Positions 10,360 through 18,792 of a stretch of DNA of 64,000 nucleotides are shown here, piece after piece. Numbering within the stretch: the stretch's first letter is position 1; the number at the start of each line of letters is the position of its first letter. The translations under genes were made by a program, and so were the position numbers. The stretch lies in contig NZ_JOFT01000035.1 in the NCBI RefSeq assembly GCF_000725805.1, positions 13,625 through 77,624 on the forward strand. Reading direction: 5' to 3'. The stretch is from Streptomyces xanthophaeus (GTDB lineage: Bacteria > Actinomycetota > Actinomycetes > Streptomycetales > Streptomycetaceae). The notes under the pieces are model-generated. The model had not been told where the DNA came from, searched no databases, and saw nothing but the letters and a program-made list of their open reading frames with translations.

Positions 10360-10424
10360 GAGCGCAGAGCCTACTGGCCCGGTGGAGCGGTCCGGCTCCG
10401 CACCCGGTGCGGGATCGACGGGGC

Positions 10425-10592
10425 CTAGCGGTCCCGGTTCATGCGCGTGGTCACCCAGAGCATGAGGAGGAGGATGAAGAGCGCAGCGCCGCCGGTCAGG
10501 TACGGGTTCAGGCTGTCGTGGTTGCCGCCGTGCTGCTCGGCCCCCTCCGAGGCGAGGACGACCAGGTTGTGGGCGGTGGTGGAGAGGCTCAT
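10425..10592 (-). CDS. Tiny single-pass membrane protein (55 aa)
   Basis: The frame from ATG 10592 to TAG 10425 encodes 55 residues beginning [15 protein letters not shown], with His/Asn-rich middle and a C-terminal membrane helix ([11 protein letters not shown], about residues 37-47) ending in Arg-rich TTRMNRDR. It lies directly upstream of nadD on the same strand and is divergent from the M48 peptidase. Function unknown; the gene resembles small conserved Streptomyces membrane proteins. It was read directly from the sequence because it is below usual length cut-offs. Confidence 0.7.
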   Translation of the reverse strand: MSLSTTAHNLVVLASEGAEQHGGNHDSLNPYLTGGAALFILLLMLWVTTRMNRDR

Positions 10593-10732
10593 CAGGCAGG
10601 TACCTATCGAGTCGGAGAGCGGGCGGAGACTTCGCTCACATCGTATGCGGGGGCCCGGGGCACGCTCACGCCGACTCAGGCGTTGGAGAGGATAGACGCA
10701 TGGCCAGGCAGTTCATCGAGGGGGAGGGCGCT

Positions 10733-11821
10733 ATGACGGAGACGGGATTCGAGAAGGCACCGGCGCGGGACCGCAGGAGGTTCCCCGGTATTTCCTCGCG
10801 GGCGTACGAGCATCCGGCGGACCGCTCGGCGCTGGTGGCGCTGCGCAAGCTGAGCGGCTTCGACACCGTGTTCAAGGCCCTGAGCGGGCTGCTTCCGGAG
10901 CGCAGCCTGCGGCTGCTGTTCCTGTCGGACTCGGTGCGCGTGGGCGAGACGCAGTTCCCCCACCTGTACGCGATGCTCCGCGACGCCTGTTACATCCTGG
11001 ACCTGGAGAAGGTCCCGCAGATGTACGTGCAGCAGGACCCGCGGCCGAACGCGATGTGCATCGGGCTGGACGAGCCGATCATCGTGGTGACGACGAGCCT
11101 GGTCGAGCTCCTCGACGAGGAGGAGATGCGGGCTGTGGTGGGCCACGAGGTCGGCCACGCCCTGTCGGGGCACGCGGTGTACCGCACGATCCTGCTCTTC
11201 CTGACGAACCTGGCGCTGAAGGTGGCGTGGATCCCGCTGGGCAATGTGGCGATCATGGCGCTCGTCACGGCGCTGCGGGAGTGGTTCCGCAAGTCTGAGC
11301 TGTCCGCCGACCGGGCGGGGCTGCTGGTGGGGCAGGACCTCCAGGCCTCGATGCGGGGGCTGATGAAGCTCGCGGGCGGCAACCACATCCACGAGATGAA
11401 CGTGGACGCCTTCCTGGCCCAGGCCGAGGAGTACGAGGCGGGCGGCGATCTGCGCGATTCCGTCCTGAAGATCATGAACATGCTGCCGCGGACGCACCCC
11501 TTCACCACGGTGCGGGCGGCCGAGCTGAAGAAGTGGTCGGAGAACCGCGACTACCAGCGGATCATGGACGGCCACTACCCGCGGCGGGACGAGGACAAGG
11601 ACACCTCGGTGTCCGACTCCTTCCGTCAGTCGGCGGCGCACTACGCCGACTCGGTGCGCACCAGCAAGGACCCGCTGATGAAGCTGGTGGGCGACATCGC
11701 GGGCGGCGCCGGGGACCTGGGCGGCAAGCTCCGCGACAAGTTCACCGGTGCCGCTTCCGGTACGGGTACGGGCTCCGGTCCGGCCGCCGAGGGCAAGGGC
11801 GGGGCTACGGAACAGGCGTGA
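10733..11821 (+). CDS. M48-family membrane metallopeptidase
   Basis: A 362-residue zinc peptidase. The HEVGH motif (HExxH) sits near residue 138 in VVGHEVGHALSGH, and the third ligand is in the downstream SELSADRAG helix. Hydrophobic segments at about 155-190 anchor it to the membrane. The C-terminal 60 residues are Gly/Lys-rich and likely disordered. ATG 10733 follows GGGGGAGGG, better than the ATG at 10700. M48 proteins such as HtpX clear damaged membrane proteins; the true substrate here is unknown. It converges with the next gene, their ends overlapping by 17 bases. Confidence 0.88.
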   Translation: MTETGFEKAPARDRRRFPGISSRAYEHPADRSALVALRKLSGFDTVFKALSGLLPERSLRLLFLSDSVRVGETQFPHLYAMLRDACYILDLEKVPQMYVQQDPRPNAMCIGLDEPIIVVTTSLVELLDEEEMRAVVGHEVGHALSGHAVYRTILLFLTNLALKVAWIPLGNVAIMALVTALREWFRKSELSADRAGLLVGQDLQASMRGLMKLAGGNHIHEMNVDAFLAQAEEYEAGGDLRDSVLKIMNMLPRTHPFTTVRAAELKKWSENRDYQRIMDGHYPRRDEDKDTSVSDSFRQSAAHYADSVRTSKDPLMKLVGDIAGGAGDLGGKLRDKFTGAASGTGTGSGPAAEGKGGATEQA

Positions 11822-12974
11822 CCACCGGGGCCTCCTGCCCGGGGTCCGGGGCGGGCGGCGGGGTGCCCGGCTGCGCCATGACCCCGCACAGCCCCGCCGT
11901 GCGCCGGGAGTCGCCTCCGGCGTACGGGTCGCCGGGGGCCGGGCCCACCGTGGTGGGCGCGGCCCCCGCCAGGAGCGGGCGGAAGCCCCCGGCCGGGTCG
12001 GCGGAGCAGTCCTGCGGCCCGGCCATCACGTAGGCCGAGGCCAGTTCGGCGCGCCGGACGCCGAGGTCCTCGCGGTCGAAGCGCAGCCGCAGCTCGCGCC
12101 GGACGGTGAACAGCGAGGCCCCGTCGGCCGCCACCGGGGCTCCGGTGGCCGGGCGTACGGCGTACACGAAGGTGTGATCGGTGACCACCTCCAGGACATC
12201 CGGGGTCACCTCCTCGTAGGCGAGGGTCCCGTTCACCCGCACCCCGGCGTCGGAGACGACGGCGGTGCGCGGGTCGAAGCGGACCAGCCAGCCCGTGGCG
12301 GCGTGCCTGCCGTCACCGGAGGGCGTGGCGATGCTGCGGTCGAACTGCGTCAGCTGGTCGGGGTCGAGCATGACGCGCACCGGCCGGGAGGCGGTGCCGG
12401 CCAGGACCTCGGGGTCCAGCGAGGACTGCACGAGGTAGTCCTTGGCGATGGACAGCGCGGTGACGACCTGACCTTCGGTGAAGTGCTGGGTGCGGCGTAC
12501 CGCGGGCAGGTTGATCCCGGCCGCCCCGACGCGGTACTCGGCGGCGGGGCTGTCCGCGTACAGCTCGGCCGGACGGCCGCCGGGGACGGTGGTGGTGGGC
12601 GCGAGCGGGACGACGGTGCTGACGAGCGGTTCGGCGTGGCCGTCGGCCTTGGGGACGTAGGGGTTGCGCAGGCCCATGTAGACGGCCGCGGCGAAGGCCG
12701 TGGCGATGAGCAGCACGAGGAGCATGCCCTGGCGGGCGCCGCGGCCGGGGGTCCCGGTGCGGTGGCCCGGGCTGCCGCTCGACCAGATGGAGCGGCTGCG
12801 TACGGCCGGGGCGTGTTCGCCGAGGCGTTCTTCGGCGGAGAACTCCTGGAGCCGGGCAGCCCGGACGAAGTCCTCGTCGAACACGACCGACCGGTACTCG
12901 TCGGCACGGAACTCGTCGTCGCCCCCGCCGAGGTCCTCGGGGGTGCCGTTGGGCGGATCTCCTGGAACGGCCAT
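11805..12974 (-). CDS. Membrane protein with SVVFDE motif (SCO2583-like)
   Basis: A 389-residue protein with a cytoplasmic N-terminus (1-80), one membrane helix (about 85-101, GMLLVLLIATAFAAAVY), and a large extracellular domain of about 280 residues. The N-terminal RSVVFDEDFVRAARLQEFSA motif (residues about 28-47) recurs in the next gene. The extracellular part has no catalytic motif I recognise. Its neighbours in Streptomyces have been linked to spore-wall synthesis, but the role of this protein is not established here. Its last codons overlap the M48 gene tail-to-tail. Confidence 0.75.
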   Translation of the reverse strand: MAVPGDPPNGTPEDLGGGDDEFRADEYRSVVFDEDFVRAARLQEFSAEERLGEHAPAVRSRSIWSSGSPGHRTGTPGRGARQGMLLVLLIATAFAAAVYMGLRNPYVPKADGHAEPLVSTVVPLAPTTTVPGGRPAELYADSPAAEYRVGAAGINLPAVRRTQHFTEGQVVTALSIAKDYLVQSSLDPEVLAGTASRPVRVMLDPDQLTQFDRSIATPSGDGRHAATGWLVRFDPRTAVVSDAGVRVNGTLAYEEVTPDVLEVVTDHTFVYAVRPATGAPVAADGASLFTVRRELRLRFDREDLGVRRAELASAYVMAGPQDCSADPAGGFRPLLAGAAPTTVGPAPGDPYAGGDSRRTAGLCGVMAQPGTPPPAPDPGQEAPVVTPVP

Positions 12975-13042
12975 CGCTTCTCCCCGCTGTCCCCGCTTCA
13001 GAGAAGCCCCCAGCTCCGGCGTAAGCGAGTGGGGTCGTACCT

Positions 13043-13615
13043 TCAGGGTTGGCGGCCGACGGGGTACGTAAACGCTCCGACCCCGGTCACTTCCCCCAAT
13101 GGGGTACTGGCGGGGGCCGGCGCGGGGTCCGCTTCGCTGGAGGCGCTGCGGTAGACGGCGCTGAAGGCGAGGGCGACCATGCCGAGGCCCATCACGAAGG
13201 CGAGCACCCAGGCGACGGGGCGCAGCCAGGGCGAGCGGCCGCGGTAGGGGCGCAGGCGGCCTCCGTAGGCCCCGTACGGGCCGTCGGGGTAGCCCTGGCC
13301 GTAGCCGCGCTCGTACTCCCAGCCGTGGCCGTCGGGGCCGTACCCGTCGGTGTGGCCGTAACCGTGGCCCTCGTGGTCCTCGTCGCCCGGCCAGCCGCCG
13401 GCGAAGGCGGCACGGGCGGCCTCGGCCTCGGCGTGCGCGCGGTCCGCGGCACGCTGGCGCTCGGCGGCGCTCAGTTCATGGATCTGGGCGTTCCGGACGA
13501 AGGCCTCGTCGAACACCACGGAGGCGAAGTCGTGATCCGCGCCTCCGCGGTCGTCGCGATCGTTCTCGGGGTCCCCGTCGTCCGGGAACGGCTTGCCCCC
13601 CACGTCGTCCGGCAC
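13043..13615 (-). CDS. Gly/Tyr-rich membrane protein with SVVFDE motif
   Basis: A 190-residue protein. The N-terminal motif ASVVFDEAFVRNAQIHELSA (about residues 31-50) matches the neighbouring 389-residue protein. A Gly/Tyr/His/Asp-rich, probably disordered region (about 75-125) leads to one membrane helix (about 131-152, VAWVLAFVMGLGMVALAF) and a short extracellular tail. It precedes the 389-residue gene by 68 bases on the same strand, so the two likely form an operon. Recalled synteny suggests the SCO2584 position, implicated in the Streptomyces spore-wall complex; treat as unverified. Confidence 0.72.
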   Translation of the reverse strand: MPDDVGGKPFPDDGDPENDRDDRGGADHDFASVVFDEAFVRNAQIHELSAAERQRAADRAHAEAEAARAAFAGGWPGDEDHEGHGYGHTDGYGPDGHGWEYERGYGQGYPDGPYGAYGGRLRPYRGRSPWLRPVAWVLAFVMGLGMVALAFSAVYRSASSEADPAPAPASTPLGEVTGVGAFTYPVGRQP

Positions 13616-13692
13616 AGGACCAGCGTAGACCCGGGGGGCGCCTTTGGGCAGGGTGTACGCCGGATTCCGGCCACACGGTGTGCGGGCGGCGG

Positions 13693-14976
13693 TTACCGGA
13701 TGTGACCGTCGCCGGTGACGATGTACTTGGTGGAGGTGAGCTCGGGAAGGCCCATGGGGCCCCGGGCGTGCAGCTTCTGGGTGGAGATGCCGATCTCGGC
13801 GCCGAAGCCGAACTGGCCACCGTCCGTGAACCGGGTGGACGCATTGACGGCGACGGTGGTCGAGTCGACCAGCTGGGTGAAGCGGCGCGCGGCGGCCTGC
13901 GAGGTGGTGACGATCGCCTCGGTGTGGCCGGAGGTCCAGCGGCGGATGTGGCTGACGGCGTCCTCCAGGGAGTCCACGACTCCCGCGGCGATGTCGTACG
14001 AGAGGTACTCGGCGGCCCAGTCCTCGTCGGTGGCGGGCAGCGCGGTGACCTTGGAGCCCTCGGCCGCGGAGAGGACGGCGGCGTCGCCGTGGACGGTGAC
14101 CCCGGCGTCGGCGAGGGCGTCGAGGGCGCGGGGCAGGAAGGCGGCGGCGATGTCGCGGTGGACGAGGAGGGTCTCGGCGGCGTTGCAGACGGAGGGCCGC
14201 TGGGCCTTGGAGTTGATGAGGATGTCCACGGCCATGTCCAGGTCGGCCTGGGCGTCGACGTAGACGTGGCAGTTGCCGGTGCCCGTCTCGATGACCGGGA
14301 CGGTGGACTCCTCGACCACGGTCCTGATGAGCGAGGCCCCGCCGCGCGGGATGAGCACGTCGACGAGGCCGCGGGCGCGCATCAGCTCGCGGACGGAGTC
14401 GCGGGACTCGCCGGGGACGAGCTGGATCGCGTCGGCGGGCAGGCCGGTGCTCTCGACGGCGTCGCGCAGGATGGCGACGAGGGCGGTGTTGGAGGCGTAG
14501 GCGGAGGAGCTGCCGCGCAGGAGGACGGCGTTGCCGGACTTCAGGCAGAGGGCGGCGGCGTCGACGGTGACGTTGGGCCGGGCCTCGTAGATGATGCCGA
14601 CGACGCCGAGCGGGACGCGGACCTGCCGGAGGTCGATGCCGTTGGGGAGGGTGCTGCCGCGGACGACCTCGCCGACGGGGTCGGGGAGGGCGGCGACGTC
14701 GCGCACGTCGGAGGCGATGGCCGCGATCCGCTCGGGGGTGAGGGTGAGGCGGTCGATGACCGTCTCGCTGGTGCCGGCGGCGCGGGCCTTGTCGGTGTCG
14801 ACGGCGTTGGCCGCGATGATCTCGGCCGTACGGGCCTCCAGCGCGTCGGCGATCGCCAGCAGGGCCGCGTCCTTGGCGGACCGCGGGAGCGGGGCGATGT
14901 CCGCGGCGGCGGTACGGGCGGCTCGCGCGGTGGCGAGGACGGGCGAGGCGGCGGTGGCGTCGGCGAGCGAGGTCAT
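13693..14976 (-). CDS. proA: Gamma-glutamyl phosphate reductase
   Basis: A 427-residue NADPH-dependent aldehyde dehydrogenase-fold enzyme, making glutamate-5-semialdehyde in proline synthesis. The catalytic cysteine lies in [13 protein letters not shown], and [16 protein letters not shown] marks the cofactor-binding region. ATG 14976 starts [11 protein letters not shown]; the open frame continues upstream to 15387 only because of high GC. It works with proB at 15983-17110, separated by one conserved gene and a 448-base spacer. Confidence 0.96.
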   Translation of the reverse strand: MTSLADATAASPVLATARAARTAAADIAPLPRSAKDAALLAIADALEARTAEIIAANAVDTDKARAAGTSETVIDRLTLTPERIAAIASDVRDVAALPDPVGEVVRGSTLPNGIDLRQVRVPLGVVGIIYEARPNVTVDAAALCLKSGNAVLLRGSSSAYASNTALVAILRDAVESTGLPADAIQLVPGESRDSVRELMRARGLVDVLIPRGGASLIRTVVEESTVPVIETGTGNCHVYVDAQADLDMAVDILINSKAQRPSVCNAAETLLVHRDIAAAFLPRALDALADAGVTVHGDAAVLSAAEGSKVTALPATDEDWAAEYLSYDIAAGVVDSLEDAVSHIRRWTSGHTEAIVTTSQAAARRFTQLVDSTTVAVNASTRFTDGGQFGFGAEIGISTQKLHARGPMGLPELTSTKYIVTGDGHIR

Positions 14977-15424
14977 GCGGCCAGGGTAGTCCCCGGCCCG
15001 GCCGTGCCCGTGGGCGGTTTCACCCCGCGAGACGCCCCCGCCGGGGCGACTCAGCGGCCGCGCGCCCCCGAAGTGACGGACACGGCGGCCCGGCCGGGGC
15101 CGGACGGCAGCAGACGCGGCGATGCTCCGCCAGGGGCGGCACCGGCCGGGCCGACCCCAACGGGGACGGACGCCCGGTATCCGGCTGCTGAGGTCGGCTG
15201 GCCGTGGACGCGGCGGCCCGGCCGGGGCAGGAACACCGGCCGCCAGGGCCGGGCGGCGCCAGGCGCGGCGGCTCCCCGCCCGAGAGGCGGCACCGGCCCT
15301 GCCGAGCCAACGGGGCCGGACGCCGGCAGGAGACGCGGCGGCTCCGCGGGCAGGATTCCCGTCCCGCGCCCCGGCCCGCGGGGCCACGGGCCGCAGCCTC
15401 AGGCCCGGAAGGCCCGGGCCGCGG
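14977..15424. repeat. 448-base spacer with degenerate GC-rich repeats
   Basis: No convincing gene is present between proA and the 157-residue gene. Imperfect copies of GCGGCACCGGCC...CCAACGGGG.CGGACG occur at about 15137-15174 and 15287-15322, and GGGGCCGGACG..CAG.AGACGCGGCG at about 15096-15120 and 15312-15339. All six frames are open in places because of base composition. I infer a decayed or expanding repeat spacer. Confidence 0.6.
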
Positions 15425-15898
15425 CTAGTACGGGTGTACGCCCACCGGGTGGGCCGGGGGTGGGCCGTAGCCCTCGGCCACGCGCTGGTGGTAGGTGGCG
15501 CGGTCGATGACCTCCAGGCCGACGATCTCCCACGGCGGGAGCTGCGCCGAGGAGCGGTGCTCGCCCCACAGGCGCAGGGCGACGGCCGCCGCGTCGTGGA
15601 GGTCGCGGGCCTCTTCCCAGTACCGGATCTCCGCGTGGTCGTCGGCGTACCGGCTGGTCAGCAGGAAGGGGTGGTCGTGGGCCAGTTGTTCGAGTCCGCG
15701 CCGGACCTCGGACAGCGGCGCCGGTTTGCCCGACACGCTCAGGGTGACGTGCCACAGGCGGGCGGCCTCCTGGCCGCCGCCGTCCCCGGGGCCGTGCCCG
15801 TTCTGCCGGCCGTTGCCGTTGCCGCCGTTGCCGTGCCCGTGTCCGTGGCCGTTCCCGCTGCCGTCCCCCGGACCGACACTGGTCAGCGCTCGTCTCAC
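15425..15898 (-). CDS. Conserved hypothetical protein between proB and proA
   Basis: A 157-residue protein. Residues 10-45 are a Gly/His/Asn low-complexity stretch; the folded part begins [16 protein letters not shown] and continues with [26 protein letters not shown], resembling a small alpha/beta (ferredoxin-like) domain. GTG 15898 has AGGAGG upstream. It is conserved in Streptomyces next to proB, in my memory, but no function is assigned. The low-complexity part is probably variable between strains. Confidence 0.8.
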   Translation of the reverse strand: MRRALTSVGPGDGSGNGHGHGHGNGGNGNGRQNGHGPGDGGGQEAARLWHVTLSVSGKPAPLSEVRRGLEQLAHDHPFLLTSRYADDHAEIRYWEEARDLHDAAAVALRLWGEHRSSAQLPPWEIVGLEVIDRATYHQRVAEGYGPPPAHPVGVHPY

Positions 15899-15982
15899 CA
15901 GCCGCCTCCTGTCTCCGACACGCGTGTCCGCCCCTCACAGTTGACCAGTCCCCGGCCGACCGCGCGGCGGTTTTGCCGAACC

Positions 15983-17110
15983 TCAGCCCTGCAGCAGGAC
16001 CAGATCGTCACGGTGGACGACCTCCCGCTCGTACGCGGGTCCGAGTTCCCGCGCGAGCTCGCGAGTGGACCGGCCGAGGAGCTGCGGGAGCTCCTTGGCG
16101 TCGAAGTTGACCAGCCCCCGGGCGACCGCCCGGCCGGAGGTGTCGCGCAGCTCCACCGGGTCCCCCGCGGTGAACTCCCCGCCGACCGCGGCGATGCCCG
16201 CCGGGAGCAGTGAGCTGCCCCGCTCGGTGACCGCGCGCACGGCGCCGTCGTCCAGGACGAGGTGGCCCTGCGGGGTGGAGGCGTGCTGGAGCCAGAGCAG
16301 CCGGTCGGCGGAGCGGCGGCCCGTGGAGTGGAAGTGGGTGCCGGTGGCCCGCCCGGCGAGGGCGTCCGCGGCCTGGCTCGCCGAGGTGAGGACCACGGGG
16401 ATGCCGGCCGCCGCCGCGATCCGCGCCGCCTCGACCTTGGTGACCATGCCGCCGGTGCCCACGCCCGCCTTGCCCGCGCTGCCGATGGAGACGTGGTCGA
16501 TGTCCTCGGGGCCGCGGACCTCGTCGATGCGGGTGGTGCCGGGCTGCGCGGGGTCCCCGTCGTAGAGGCCGTCGACGTCCGAGAGGAGTACGAGCAGGTC
16601 CGCGCGGACGAGGTGGGCGACCAGGGCTGCGAGCCGGTCGTTGTCGCCGAAGCGGATCTCGTCGGTGGCGACCGTGTCGTTCTCGTTGACGACGGGCAGG
16701 GCGCCCATGGCCAGCAGCTGGTCCAGGGTCCGGTAGGCGTTGCGGTAGTGGGCGCGCCGGCTGGTGTCGTCGGTGGTGAGCAGGACCTGGCCGACGCGGA
16801 CGCCGTAGCGGGCGAAGGAGGCCGTGTAGCGGGCGACGAGCAGTCCCTGGCCGACGCTGGCGGCCGCCTGCTGGCGGGCCAGGTCCTTGGGGCGGCGGCG
16901 CAGGCCGAGCGGGGAGAGTCCGGCGGCGATGGCTCCGCTGGAGACGAGGACGATCTCCTTCTCCCCGCCGCTGCGGGCCTTGGCGAGGACGTCGACCAGC
17001 GCGTCCACCCGGTCGGCGTCGAGCCCGCCGGCCGCTGTGGTCAGGGAGGAGGAGCCGACCTTGACCACGATCCTGCGGGCGTTCACGACACCTTGCCTAG
17101 CCGCTGACAC
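15983..17110 (-). CDS. proB: Glutamate 5-kinase
   Basis: A 375-residue enzyme phosphorylating glutamate, the first step of proline synthesis. The amino-acid-kinase domain begins RRIVVKVGSSSLT and carries VNENDTVATDEIRFGDND; a PUA domain follows (about 285-370). GTG 17110 is preceded by AAGGGGA. Feedback control by proline is known for this family. Together with proA (13693-14976) it supplies glutamate semialdehyde. Confidence 0.96.
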   Translation of the reverse strand: MSAARQGVVNARRIVVKVGSSSLTTAAGGLDADRVDALVDVLAKARSGGEKEIVLVSSGAIAAGLSPLGLRRRPKDLARQQAAASVGQGLLVARYTASFARYGVRVGQVLLTTDDTSRRAHYRNAYRTLDQLLAMGALPVVNENDTVATDEIRFGDNDRLAALVAHLVRADLLVLLSDVDGLYDGDPAQPGTTRIDEVRGPEDIDHVSIGSAGKAGVGTGGMVTKVEAARIAAAAGIPVVLTSASQAADALAGRATGTHFHSTGRRSADRLLWLQHASTPQGHLVLDDGAVRAVTERGSSLLPAGIAAVGGEFTAGDPVELRDTSGRAVARGLVNFDAKELPQLLGRSTRELARELGPAYEREVVHRDDLVLLQG

Positions 17111-17186
17111 GTCTGTCCCCTTGCCCCTTGCCGAAATGCCTGCCGTCTCAATCTACGGGGTGGGCGCGAGGGGCTGCTCGGGGGTT

Positions 17187-17618
17187 TCAGACCCTGGACG
17201 AGGACCCGGTCTCCGCCTGCCGGGCCTCCTCGGCCCGGGCCGCGCCCGGGACGAGGATCTTGCGCGAGAGCAGGAAGGTGAACGGGATGGCCACGACCGC
17301 CGCCACCAGCGGGGCGATCCGGGTGTCCATCCCGGCCCAGGTCACCAGGGCGTACAGGCCCACCGACTGGATCACGTAGTTCGTGACGTTCGTCAGGGGG
17401 AAGAGGAGGAACTTCTTCCAGGTCGGCCGGGTCCGGTAGGTGAAGTAGGTGTTCATGAAGAACGACCCGGTCATCGACAGCACGAAGGCCAGGGTGTACG
17501 CGGCGAAGTACGGCATCCACGGGTGCAGGAGCAGGTAGATGCCGAAGAACGTGGCGGTGTTCACCCCGCCCACCAGGGCGAAGCGGAGGACCTGGCCGAG
17601 CTGCTCCCTGCGGCTCAT
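17187..17618 (-). CDS. GtrA-family membrane flippase-like protein
   Basis: A 143-residue protein with four predicted membrane helices and the GtrA signature RFALVGGVNTATFFGIY near the N-terminus, plus NTYFTYR after the second helix. GtrA proteins are thought to move lipid-linked sugars across the membrane. ATG 17618 overlaps the stop of the upstream glycosyltransferase by one base (TGATG), indicating translational coupling. The pair resembles gtrA-gtrB modules for cell-surface sugar decoration. Confidence 0.9.
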   Translation of the reverse strand: MSRREQLGQVLRFALVGGVNTATFFGIYLLLHPWMPYFAAYTLAFVLSMTGSFFMNTYFTYRTRPTWKKFLLFPLTNVTNYVIQSVGLYALVTWAGMDTRIAPLVAAVVAIPFTFLLSRKILVPGAARAEEARQAETGSSSRV

Positions 17619-18604
17619 CAGGCGGTCCGGTCCGAGCTGCGTTCCCGGGCGCGGTCCGGGAGGTCCCGCGGGAGCGGGTCGGCTCCGTGGGCCTCCTTCA
17701 CGAGGAAGTGCGGGCGGCGCTTGCTCTCGTAGTAGATGCGGCCGATGTACTCGCCGATGAGGCCCAGCATGACCATCTGGACCCCGCCGATGCCGACGAT
17801 CATCGCGACGAGGGTGACGTAGCCGGGTGAGTCGACCCCGTAGGTCATGGCCATGACCGTGATCCACAGGGCGTACAGGCCGGTCAGGGCGACCAGCGAC
17901 GTGCCGAGCCAGATCCCGAGGCGCAGCGGCCGGTTGTTGAAGGAGATCAGGCCGTCCATGGCGTAGTTCAGCAGCGCCCCGAACTTCCACTTCGTCTCGC
18001 CGGCCTCGCGCTGCGCGTTGCGGTAGTCGAAGTGGACGGTGTCGAAGCCGATCCAGGAGAACAGGCCCTTGGAGAACCGGTTGTACTCGGGCAGCGAGAG
18101 CAGGGCGTCCACGGCGGGCCGCGAGAGCATGCGGAAGTCGCCGACCCCGTCGGTGAGTTCCACGTCGACCCAGCGGTTGACCCCCCGGTAGTAGAGGCGG
18201 CTGAGGACGGAGCGGACCTTCTTGTCCCCCTCGCGCGTGCGGCGGGCGATGATCTGGTCGTGGCCCTGCTCGTAGTAGTCGAGCATGGTGGCGATGAGCT
18301 CCGGGGGGTGCTGGAGGTCCGCGTCCATGATCACCACGGCGTCGCCGGTGGATTCGCGAAGGCCGGCGAGCATCCCGGCCTCCTTGCCGAAGTTCCGGCT
18401 GAACGAGACGTACCGGGTGCGCCCGCCGTGCTCGGCAGCGATCTTGCGAAGCTTTCCGAGCGTTGAATCACAGCTTCCGTCGTCGACGTAACAGACCTCG
18501 TAGTCGACGGGGAGGGCATCCAGGACCTTGCGGATCGCCACGTCGAAGCTGTCGACGACGGCCTCTTCGTTGTAGCAAGGGACAACTACAGACAGCTTCG
18601 TCAT
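17618..18604 (-). CDS. GtrB-like polyprenyl-phosphate glycosyltransferase (GT2)
   Basis: A 328-residue DPM1-like enzyme: cytoplasmic GT2 domain with SVVVPCYNEE, YVDDGSCDST and the metal-binding DADLQHPPE, a GDFRMLSR acceptor loop, then two membrane helices (about 230-285). Such enzymes charge undecaprenyl phosphate with one sugar for transfer outside the cell. ATG 18604 has AGGAAG five bases upstream; GTG 18610 is an alternative. It is co-transcribed with the GtrA gene and divergent from the TagF fusion across 188 bases that must hold both promoters. Confidence 0.92.
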   Translation of the reverse strand: MTKLSVVVPCYNEEAVVDSFDVAIRKVLDALPVDYEVCYVDDGSCDSTLGKLRKIAAEHGGRTRYVSFSRNFGKEAGMLAGLRESTGDAVVIMDADLQHPPELIATMLDYYEQGHDQIIARRTREGDKKVRSVLSRLYYRGVNRWVDVELTDGVGDFRMLSRPAVDALLSLPEYNRFSKGLFSWIGFDTVHFDYRNAQREAGETKWKFGALLNYAMDGLISFNNRPLRLGIWLGTSLVALTGLYALWITVMAMTYGVDSPGYVTLVAMIVGIGGVQMVMLGLIGEYIGRIYYESKRRPHFLVKEAHGADPLPRDLPDRARERSSDRTA

Positions 18605-18792
18605 GAACACTTCCTGCTGGGTCCGATCGGGTGATTGTCAGCCACCGGACCCGTCCCTCACCTCTTCCTTAGAAGTATGCAAGAAGAAGATCGGGCGTCG
18701 GTCGGCCTGCCTGAGCCGCGGGCGGCACACGGTAGCTTGGACGAGATAAGCGGAACGAGCTGAACGAAACGCAACGAAACGAAGGGATCGAG

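Noticed and set aside
13693..15387. 564-residue ProA with a long N-terminal extension
   Set aside because: The extension is low-complexity GC-driven sequence in the repeat spacer; the conserved ProA start is at 14976.
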